Shown here: piece after piece, positions 13,501 to 25,500 of the stretch
How the letters are laid out: each line of letters starts with the position of its first letter
Numbering within the stretch: position 1 is the stretch's first letter
DNA from: Synchiropus splendidus
Lineage: Eukaryota; Chordata; Actinopteri; Syngnathiformes; Callionymidae
Assembly (NCBI RefSeq): GCF_027744825.2
Contig: NC_071336.1
Coordinates: 15,589,501-15,653,500, forward strand
DNA length: 64,000 nt
Reading direction: 5' to 3'
Translations under genes and position numbers: made by a program
Notes under the pieces: model-generated
What the model was told of the DNA's origin: nothing
What the model saw: only the letters and a program-made list of their open reading frames with translations
Databases searched by the model: none

Positions 13501-16500
13501 TAATTGAAACAAATCCTATCATGTAAAAGAAGTGAAGTCTCTCAAATCCTGTGAGTACCTGTATAATGTGAGCAAACCGAGTGTCTTTTCTCTTCTTGTT
13601 CTTGATGAGCTCTAAAGCTTGAGATTGCTGGCTGCACAGCTGGGACACTTGATCCTGGAACTCCTCCCCAGCAGCACCTTCGAACTGAAATGACACACAT
13701 GAGAACCTGCATGGCTGAAGTTCTCACTCCTCACACACAGTTTTCAGTATTACTCGCTGTCACTCCTCATGAAACTCTTGACCACTACTGAGGTGACTAT
13801 ATAGCACTTCTTAGAACGCTGTTTCACTAAGTGTTTTAGAAGTATAACAGCAAAGAACTAAGAAAATATTTAGAGGATATCACATAAATGCAAGCCTATA
13901 AAAGGTAGATTAAGCAGAGATTTAAAGGTAGTGTAGTATTAGTGTTTCAGAGTCGAGGATCCCTGCAAAAAAGCCTCTGTCACCTCTAGTATTCTAGACT
14001 AGCAGACCCACCTGAAGATCTGATCCTGGCTGGCCCGTAAGGGGTCAGCAGTTCTACAATGTAGCCGGAGGCGAGACCAAGATAGGCTTTATAAGTTAAA
14101 TAAAATCTTAGTCGATTCTGAAGTGGACAAGTTCCGTGAAGCTAACACTGGAGTGACATGCTGCCGTCGGTTAGAGTTATGCATCAGCTGAGGTGACATT
14201 TACTTGTTGAAGATGTTGGGAAAATAAATTCTGATTTTAAAATGAACAATTATCCATGAGAAACTTCCAAAACAGCCCGCAATAAATGTGGATCGAAGGA
14301 CAGGAGTGAAAACATCAATTCACAGGATAGATACTATGATGATCCCAGGTGATGAACGTAGTTTGTCACCAACTTGTGCCCCCGGGATTTGATAAGCTGA
14401 AGCAAGGTTTCATGCTACGAGAATTTTCTCACACATCAGTAGACTAGTCGCCAAAACTCTGACTTGCAAATCAAGCCATGCAGGATGCCACTTGTAGGCG
14501 GACGGAGGTGTGTGGTGAGTGCTCAATACACTTACTCTTGCCAACATAACATCCCCAATGTCCTCAACAATGAGAGACTCTCTCCTCTTCTTCATCGCAT
14601 CACAGAGACTTTCTGCAGAAAAACAGAGAAGATATAGCATTTATAAGGAAAAAATGAAGCTGTCATGGAAGAACCACATCACAGATATGAAACAATAAAT
14701 CGTGTTTGGAAGTTCCAAGGTGCAGAAATAACCGATGAGTAAATATTGAGGCAGTAAAATGAGGCCTGCTTCAATAATTAATATTTACAGAGTGACCGTG
14801 AGAAGAGGTTGACCAGTAATTAAATTTACTCAGAAAACAAATACTTGCCGAGGAACAAGTTGCAAAATCACAAAGGCTTAAAGACGCATCACAGCAAAGA
14901 CACTAACTAGAGCAGTGGCCCCCAAATGCTAAGCTGTGACCCAAATCAAGGAAAAAATGTACTATATTTATTTAAACATGTGTTAAACAAGCAAATGTGT
15001 AGTTAGAACCTCACATACAATGCAATATAACAGTTGAACGATTGTTTAATAACACAAACAATTCTTTTTTTTTTTTTTCCAAATGAAAGAAGTGTCGCAA
15101 CCCGACTTGGGAGCCGACTCCCCCAGTTGAGAACAGTATTCTTCAACTTTATTTTGCTAGTTTGCTGTTAAATCCACATCAATAAGACAAATATGAAATA
15201 AAGGACTTGCCATGGAGTTCATAGACTTGAGGGAGGTTTGGAAAGATGCATGCCAACTCCTCAGAGTTGAGGACCGACCGCATCTTCTGGAAGAAGACCT
15301 GGTCCAGGACCCGTAGCGTCCGTAGGTGGGAAGTCTCAGTGGTAAATAACTCTGAGAGAAGAGAGCAAAGCAAAAGTTGGAACATTAAGCGGCCAAGTTA
15401 AAACAGACAGTTGGAATTTATTTCGGTTTTATCTTGTTAACAAATAGGAGAGGCACAATTGTAATGTTTTAATATAATAGAATTCATTTCTGTCAACAAT
15501 GTTTCCACTTTACCATATATGACCGCTTGTCTGTCAACCTCCTTTGGGCTGAGCGTGGCGAGCACTTGGGGAGGCACCGTCTCCTGCCAGTTGTGACCGT
15601 CAACCAAATCATCTTCCAAAACCATTGTGTCGGGCAGCAAAGCCAGCGGTGATTCCATACTCCTGAACACAATGTCAGACCATTTAAGAAATGTGAATGG
15701 AGTGAGGGCAGGCTCCAGCCAAACTTACAAGGCACTTCCTTAGTGTTCTGAACAAGTGAGCGAAACCTGAAGAGACTATTCAGTTACGAGTTTCTGGGGA
15801 CGACATGAACACTCACCTACGTCGAGACCGAGGTGTGTATGGGGGTGTAGGGTTCTCTAGAGACCTAAGTTTAGGACAGTGGAAAGAGAGATGTAAAAAC
15901 TATATATCAGCCTTGTGCGCCCAGTTCAGTATCTTAATACGATTCATTTCACAAAACTAAGCTTCCCAAATAACATTGAGAAATGAATGTTTCATCTACC
16001 GTGCAGAGCTGCTGGAGGCAGATGATGAGCCACTATGCTGCAGCGGCCGGAGTCCTGCCCCCTCCCTTTCTTCTCCGCTGTCCTCCATGTCAACATCACT
16101 GCGAGAGCGTGGGACCGACTCGTTTCCTGATGCTATGCCCCGACGACGGCCTTCCCCTTGAGCCTTCAAAGACTCACTGCGTGCCAATCGTACCAAAACA
16201 GTAGGGCTGGAAGAGAAAAGCTAAAGTTGAAAATTTGTGCCACATGAACACGTGAATAATGAAATCAAATGAAGTCCAACGCATCACCTGTCCAGGCTGT
16301 CTTCTCCCAAGCTGCTGCTCGTGGACAGCCTTTGAGGGTCAACAGCTTCACCCCCCTCTTCGGATTCAGTGTTGTTCTCAAAATGCTGGATGATGTTCCT
16401 CACATTGCCGTGACGGACTGCACAAGTAAGATTGGAAAAACACATGGTGAAGTGAACAGTCAGTGAGAGTACAATTTGACTGGAGACAATGAGAAGTGCG

Positions 16501-19500
16501 AGGTGTGAGGCAACATAATTATAACTAACCAAATGAAAGATAAAACATTGTACCTTCAGTAGGAGACAACGGGATATGGAATGCTAAAAAACAAATCAAA
16601 CATGAAAAAAAGGCAGGGGATCAAATCAAATCATGAAACATTAGGATTAAACCATAAAGCAGTCAACAATGAACCTGTGGGATGTGAACATGACAGTGTT
16701 TGCACGTGTGTTTCTATTTACTGGATTGGGTTGTGGACCGTGGTTTCCCGATGTACTTCAAAATAGGATTTCTTTTTTTCTCTTCACCATCTTTCTCTTT
16801 CTTTGCACCACTCAGCTGTGAACAGAGGAAGCAACGATAAATCAAGTTAGAAGAAAATGCTTGATCGACTATGTTATGTTGTTGTTATCTTATAGCTCAG
16901 CTGACCTTTTTTGTCTTTAGGAAAGCCAGCCACTTCTCTTTCTCAGTGCTGAGACCAGGAAAAACCTTGGAATCTCTCAGTTTGATACCCGAATGACGAA
17001 GATAGAGGAGCACCGCTGACGCCAATGGAGAACTGAAGAGTGAGAGGTAACGCAGTGAAGCCAATATAAATTTCCTTAAGGTTCACTTAATTAGTCAGAA
17101 GTGTGTCAAAAGGATTTTTACCTCCGGTCCTCTTCATGCTTTGAGCTACAGTGGGAAAGAAAATATTTTTAAAATGTTGACGTATGATCTTGCCCACAAA
17201 GGAAAAACGCGAAACGAGACACACACGCTGCAGTATCAGAAGCCAGCATGAGAAGGCAGCACAGAGGTCATGTGACATAAACAGCCAATGTGTGTGGGCT
17301 AAAACAAATAAATGTCATGTGTTTTCCAGGATGAGCTACTGCCTAAACGACCTTTGTTATCAGACTTCAGGTGAGCTTCTTCTGTTGCTTCGTCATCACC
17401 TTTTATGAGGGCCTTCAACGCTCAAGTCTGTGGCTGGGGTTAATGTGGACAGCACGCCTGATTCATGACCCCAGGGAATAAGGTGCTTGTGTGTAAGGTC
17501 AATATACTTTAAACATAGGCCACATAGTTTTTAATAAAAGTAAATCTGAAGTGGCAGACATTTTATTTACAATGAATCCATGTCATAGTATCCAGTAAAT
17601 GACTATAAGGAGACTAATGCTTCATTTTCTTCATTCAATATCGTGTCTATGAAGCTCTACCGCTACAGTATACAAATCATTTTATAAAAATAAATTCTGA
17701 ATGATGAGTAGCAGTTGAATATTTGACAAATATAATTCATTAATAGTCTTGCCTTTAATACAAAAACAAACTGATTTTATTTAATCGACGGTAGAATGCA
17801 TTTGAGTAACCCACAAGCCCCAAGTACACATGGTTGACTTTCTTGTAACCGCATCCATTCATATAATGCAGCGTTCACATGATGAATAAACAAGAGCAGT
17901 ATACATCAACTCACAGTATTTCCCACAGGGCTGTGACCTGTCTGTCCACTACTTGCTTCTCCTTTACTGGGTCACCATCAAGCTGCACCAGGTCACCCTC
18001 TCCAAACAAAGAGCCGAGGCCCATCATCTGCTTGCTCCTGTTGAGCAGACAGCATCGTTTTTTATAACCTTATTATCACAAATAGTACACTCTTCCAAGT
18101 CATTCTACCAAAGCAGTGAAGGCATATTGTGTCTCGTGACCAAGAAACTAAGACAGAATATTTTTTTGTACTTTGGGTGGACAAGTGGTCAGCCCTCCAA
18201 TCATGTTTCTATCATGAAAGTCACAAAGTTTCAAGTTACAAAAGTGCTGAAAGGAGATAAACTAAGGCAAGCGATTCAGGCACTTCAAGACCAATGTTTC
18301 CTCTAATTTTTTATTCACATTGAAGAACAGAAAATTTAATAGGAAAAAAGTACAAATTAAAAGGCTTTCGATTGTCTTTGAACTTCATAGTCGAAGGTGT
18401 TGGATATCAAAGAACTTTCTCCAACTGATTCATAGGCTCACAAAACCCTCTATTGGGAGACTTAATTTTGTCCACCCGAGTCTGCTATTTCAGTGACTAC
18501 ACTGTTACGCTTTTCTCCATTTCTTCACCTGAGAAGCGTGTAGTCCCAAAAACCAGTAATGCAACGGTCATCTTTCTTCCACAACTGCTGCACTGAAGAA
18601 TTGGTGGAAAATGCCGGCCAGGGAATACACACGGTCGAACAGCGCAGTGAGCACTTAATTTTATGGGACTGATGCAACAAGGCTTAATGTCTTGACAGCA
18701 AGAAGCAAATTTCACTGTAAAAATCCATACATCAGCGACTATTGTTAAGCTACAGGTTACAGCCATGAGAAAAAAAGTATGGGCTTATAGTCTGGAAAGT
18801 ACTGTATTTTATATTTTCATTTCAGCATGTATTCTTTTGTGTGTAGTGTAGTGTATAAGAAACCTGTATACCTGTAGTCCTGTATTTGGTCGTGGATATC
18901 TGGAAGCACCTGCTGCTGCAGCTCTGACAACGGTCCTCTGATGTCCTCCTGTGCATGTAGTCGGCTTTCTGCAGAGACAACATTTTAGAAAGATCAATCA
19001 AGATCTGTTTTGTGTGTTTTAGGACGTGCAAATCTTGAAACATGCTGCGGTATGGCACAATTCCAAATCTTTTAGGAGACTACTTTTCTGCTTCAGACTA
19101 GCTCATTCACACCTATGTTTGCGACACCAGACAGACAAAATCAAAAACTGTCAAGTGTGAAGATTAAGTTTGACTTACCAATATCTGTCATGTATTCCTC
19201 TCTTACTTTGATTTTCAATGGCTGTAGGATGAAATACATATTCAAGAACAGGTACAATAACTGGACTCTAATGTCATTAAGATAATGAAAGAGTACTTGG
19301 GAGGTCGTAAAATAATTGCGCAGCAAAGTAAAAATGAAAAGCTACATCGGTACATACAGCATCTGGGTCCAGAAAATGTGAGCAGATCTGCGGTGCTAGT
19401 GAACGGGCATCTTTAGGACTGGCACCCAGGTATGCCTCGACTGACAGGTAGAACAACTTGATTGGGAGAGAAAGAGAAAGAGACAAAATATTAAGCATAT

Positions 19501-22500
19501 GAGAGCACTTCTATCTTCTATCTAAATATATGGCCTTCTTGAAATGAAACCAAATGCCTAATGTAAAATGGGTGTTTTTACAAGCGTATTACCAGCGGGT
19601 TTGGGTCCAGAAGCTGCGTGAACACATATCTCATGAAGACTGTCATGTGTGCTGGGCGTAACTTTAACAGCTCAATATCCTGGAACGGACCATCCATCTG
19701 AAAAAAAAAAAAAAATTTGTGGACAACTGCTCAGTCAAGTCAAAAATAATCGTTTCATCAGAGAGCCAGATTGTTTCTTTGGAAATAATCACATATGCTA
19801 AACCAGCTGAAAGGAAATGGGACCAGATCTAGGGGTAAAGTGAAAGATTTTATCACGATTATTGCCTTCCAAATTCCAAATTCAAGATCCCTCCCGTAGA
19901 GGCAGAGCTGGGTGAAGCATATAAAAATCTCCACTCACTTAACCGTGCGACCCAGACGTGTGTTAAATGACATTACAGTCACAGTCATACTTGTGCAGAC
20001 GTGCTTTGTGGGTGTCTTGTCTATATAAAACACGAACCTCATCAAAAGCATAACCATCATCTTCGTCGTCCTCTTCCTCTGGACCAATGATCTGTGGCCT
20101 TCCAACCTTCGAACACAAACCCACAATAAATCAGGAGCCTAACGAGACACTTTATTTTGACTAATCAATTATCCAAGATTAGAACTGATACAAACATAAA
20201 AACATGCCTTCTTTTATTTAAATAGATCGTAAGTGGCATAAAAAAAACGAAATAATGCAATGGTGAGGTCAAAGAAGAATAATTTGGACACGTCAACCAG
20301 TCGACAAATATATACATGTTATCCATCTCACCAAATCAGTGACAGTGTGTTTGCCAAAGCTCTGCCGGTGAAAATTGGGAGACAGGAAGGACGACGAAGG
20401 GGAAGAGTGGGGACTCTCAAAGGCCTGGGAAGGAGGAGGGTGCAGGGGATGTGCAGGAAGGGACCAGTTGGATGGGATGAGTGCCACTATCACAAACATG
20501 CACCAGAAAACAATGAAAGGATGACACTTACTTCTATGTCTCCTTCACTTGAGTCCATTGATAATCGACCTGTCAGAGAAAAATGCAAATAAGATTTGAT
20601 GTATTAGATTAGCAGAGAAAAAGATGAGTCGCGCTGTGACTTCCATTGTTTGTTTTGTTTAATCTTAGAAATGAATAACCAATAAAACGGGTTAGCAAAG
20701 ACAAGCTGAATCTCAGGAAGGCTTGGAGAGTCCTGAAAGGGAACACCGTTGCTGAGCAAGGATTACATACCTTCTCCTGCGTTGACATAATTTGTGATAG
20801 ATTCACACCGTGTTCCCTCCTAAGTGGAGAAAAAAGACGTGAAAAATCACACTCTCTAAACACCATTAATGAGCATAATCTCTCTGCTAAACTATTTAAT
20901 GTGAATGTATCATAGTTGATAATTGTCTGTGGTATTTTACAGATGGAAACAAAAAAGAAATCAAGAAAGTATTGAGAAGTTCTTACCACATCCTGCTGAA
21001 TCTTAATCCTGACTTGATGAGCTCTCCTTTTGGCACTTTCAATCCGCTCCTCCAGAGATGGTGACGGATTTCTCAGCTGCTCCTCCAATAACGCCTTTGA
21101 ATGGCACCATAAGAGTTGGTTACCAACAATTCATGGGGCATTAGAGAAATGTTCGACTTTTATAGGATCAAGCAATTATTTAAAAAGCATCTTTTGTTAA
21201 CCTGCAATTCTGACTCCTCCTGCTCCAGCATTTTCATGAGTATCTGAGTGGCATGTTTTCGTACCTCTGGGTCCTGCCAAACATTAAGACTTTTTAATCA
21301 CACACAAATTCTCAGATTCCAGATCAGTGACAGATGAGGGTCACCTGTAGTGGCTTGGGTCCAGTGATTCTTTGGGTGGGGGTGCTGCCAAGTCCAGAGA
21401 GTAAAGGGGGAGGAGGCAGGGATGGAGTGTCACCACCCACATTCTTTTGATTAGGCGAGAGGTCAGTTAGGAGGGGCTCCAGGGGCAAGGATGAAGAGGA
21501 GGGCGGAGGACCTTGCAGTGTCAAGGCCACGTACGGTCCAGCTGTAAGGAGCGAAATGCGTTGAAAAGGTCAACTTTAAAAGAGGGATCTGCCACGTGTA
21601 GAGTACAACAATAGAAGTCGGACTGAGCGATATGGATATATTGATATAATACCATATGACTGTGGGTTTAGTGAAAACTCCATTTGAAAAAACGATCAAC
21701 AACAAGTAGGATATGTGTAATTAACATCATTGATTTAGCTGTTCACTAGACATGGACGATATGGCCTAAAAATGATTTTTATGCAAAAAAAAAAAAGATT
21801 CACTATTTTAAAATATTTTTATTTGACTTTTTTTTACTCTCTTATCACTTATTACAGGATCAAAAATGTTCTTGTTAATTAAAAAAAAAAACACCAATGT
21901 CTGTGCTAACAGCGGGTCGAACTCACTCGCTGATATAAGCAGGGCTGCCTGCTGCCGTTTCACCACATTTTTTTGGGTGCTTTTTTTTGCGTCTTGTTGT
22001 TAGCACTAGCCATGTTGTCACTGTCAACTCTATGAAGGAAAGAGGGGTGTGGCAGGAATATCTAAGTAAGACCTGATAATGATGTCTCATTGACTTTACA
22101 ATAGTAATATTTTGAATATTCATATCTCGATTGGGAAAGACCTTTCAACCCTGCATAGAAAGTTGCATTAGTTTCAACTTGGCCTGCAAATTTCCACTTA
22201 CAGGAAATAAACTTTGTTGTGAGTGTTTAAAATTAAAGCCAAAAGATCCCTGTTGTCGTATAACACATAAACACAAACATTTTTTATTCACACAGAGAGC
22301 AATTGCGTATAAATACAGGAAAATGTAGTTCAGTGGAAAGGAGAAAGAAAATAGTGACTTTTGATAATGACAGTAAAAATTTCCAGAGGTATAAAATTGA
22401 TGTAACATATATAAATGGAATGTAAGAAAGAGAGCAAGGCTGAGCTCACTTCTGAAGGTGAGACTTACATTTGATCAACTTCACAACCTCCTGATGGGAC

Positions 22501-25500
22501 ATGGAAGACACAAGCGAACCGTTCACCTGAGGAAAGATGAGACATAAAACAGTTATAAATGGAATATAAATCCACTTGTGTACATGTATCTCATACTGCA
22601 TAAAAAATAAATCATATAAATGTTGGTTTCCCATCCATTAGCCAGAAGGTTAAATGGTGCAGTTAGCTACCATAAATGTCTGATTTTGTTTATTGACATA
22701 AAGCTGCACAAGAAATATTATATTTTAAAAAGATATTTTTAATACCTTGATGATGCGGTCCCCTTCTTGGACCCCAGCCTTCACTGCAGCACCCCCTAGT
22801 AGGAAAAACACATAACACAGCAAGACATTTCAAACAGGAGAGTACAAGAGTGTCATAAACAATTTTCTGTAATCTCAGAATTGCTGCTATGACTTCATTA
22901 GGTTTGACTTTAATCTTTTGTCATTAAATTCACAGGAAGTTAGTTACTCACCGGGTCGAACATTCTGCACCAACTTCACTCGCTCACCACATACTGTGAA
23001 CCCAAAACCCAGCTGGTCCTTCTGGACAACCACACATCTCTGCACAAGGCCGGGACCTGGAAATTAAACACAAAAAAACAATGACTTTATTGCTCACAAC
23101 TCATCTACGAAAAAAACTGAACTGTTTCAGAGTGCATCTCTTTCGGATCATACTTTTTTCTTTGTTGTACGACTCAGTTTGGGGTGAATATGTGTAGTTC
23201 TAACAATGAGCAATGCATGATGAGTAGAGCAGGACAGTCCTGAAGGCATGTGTGTAGTGGAAATGGCTCGTGAAAATAACAGACCAATGGGTCTGCGGCA
23301 TGCCATCAGTGTGCTGAGTGGGATTTAATATGAGCTCTGAAGACAAAAGTGTAGCATAAAACTGTGACTGTGTGTAAGCACTGACACGAACACATCCAAT
23401 GTGTCAGGTCACTTGCGAAAACCCTAGTGTCTTAGGAGACAAATCAACTGGCTAATTTTTCATAAATCTACTAAAGTGATTTAAAAGAATCTGTTAATGG
23501 AGTGTTATTGGGATACGTGTTAAGATACCAAGATACTTTCAATCAGAAAATAGACAACACATATTGGAGAGGTGTTTGGCACATAGCAAGTAGAACACAG
23601 GAGCCAGTAATAAAACTGTTAAATTAGTGACTAATCTACGGCTATGAAAAAAAACACCTGACACCAACATAGTGTGCAATAAATAAACAGCATGGGTACA
23701 CATTTGTGCCACAGGAAAAATAAGTATTGCGCCAAAAAGACATATTTCCACGTCTGCGTGCTCTGCGGTCAGAGAGAACAACATAATACATTGAAAGCCA
23801 AACACTGTGACTTACCTGTACTCTCAGTAGTAATTTCAGTCAGCAGTTCCCTCTGTTGTGCGGCAGACAATTTACGATCGGACTCTCCAATGGTTAGACT
23901 GCTGAGCCTGATTTGGTGTAGAGGAAGTACAGGGCAAAAGTCAACTAATGCCTCACAAATAATCAAAACACACCCAATAAAGACGTTCAAACACAGAAAA
24001 GAACGCGCCAATTCAACAAACGCAGCTGGAGTGTGGCATTAGTCATACAATCTGTTGAGCAGTGTGAAAACTGTGTGAGCATGTCAGCCCGAACAACATA
24101 TCACAACAGCAAAAATTCATGCAACTCATGCCAAATGGGTTGCAAAACACTAGCAGGTAAAATATTAGACCTGAGGCTAAACGGTCTGCTGTTGAAAGAT
24201 TTGTTAAACATGCAATGGCTCAAGATGGGATGATTCTCTATTCGAAGTTGATGATTAAATTGTGCAGTATTAAAGGTACTGATCTACTCATCATTATTGG
24301 AGAGACAAAAACAAAAATATCACCATACTCTTCCATGACTTCCCCATAGGAGGAATTCAAAATATTTTTTGTTGTTTTTTTTTGTTTTTTCAATTCCTCA
24401 AACTACAGCAAGACCAATAGAAAACCATAACTCACAAGGCCAAGTGTACATGAAACACTATAAAGGACAGATTGACCAGACATCAATCAAATCATTGAGA
24501 GTTCACACATGTACTGTTGACAAGATGGGTAATATTGGGTCCAGGATATAAGTTGCAATTGACGTAGTTGGAGCAAACGTGTCATAAAGTAGCATGTTTG
24601 TTTTATATGAGGAACAGTGGGACAGAAAATGTCAAACTTTTAGATCACACTTTTGTGTTTGTGTGATATATTAGGCAGCAAAAAGAACTAAATCTAAATT
24701 GATAATGACAATTTTACTGCTATTATCTTATGTTAGTAATTAATTGCATTGCAGTCAAACATAAAATACCAGTCCATCCTGCCCAATCTTTCTTGTTCGA
24801 TATATTCTTGTCTGGACAATAGAAAAAAAAATACATCCTGAAGTAGGGGTGACAGTAAGAGTAAAGACTTAGGCATATCAAAGCAAGCAACTACAGCACA
24901 GACAGGAAACTCACCAAGCAGCAAAAGGACTGAAAGCAAGGTAGACAGAAAAGAAACAAGAGATTATTGTGAAATTTTAAAAAAGGTGATCAACCAAAAA
25001 GGTTAAAGACCCATAACAGTAGATACTACGTTGTGTCTAACCTTACACTATAAAATATGAGATAAAATGTTGAGACAAATCTATAAAAAGTTGCTAATTA
25101 AAATTGAAGCCATACCACAGAAACCATCTAGTTTGCTGATAATATATTTGCATTTTACAAAAAGACAGCTACAATTGTTTAAATTAGGGATGCTCCGATC
25201 AGGATTTTTTTCCAGCGATCAACCAATCACCACCGATCACCGATACCGATACCGATCACATGGATTGACAATGAATTTGTAATCAAAATGATGAGACCTA
25301 CTGTATACATAAAGTGAAAAATGAACTTTGAATCATTTTAATTCAGACACGTTTTTATATACCTCTTTAAGGTGGCAAAAAATAGAAAATCCTTGCTGAA
25401 TGCAGCAATTGTTCTGTCAAAAGATCAACCAAAAACATGAAATTTCATGTGAGACGTTGCAGGTGAATCTAGAGACTGTACTATGTCCGTGAAATATTTA

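Noticed and set aside
22780..22800. AGCACCCCCTAGT phrase, also present at about 33150 and 38870
   Set aside because: In arhgef11 it overlaps a splice acceptor and PDZ codons. The short match to the myadm UTR phrase is probably chance or a common repeat word.
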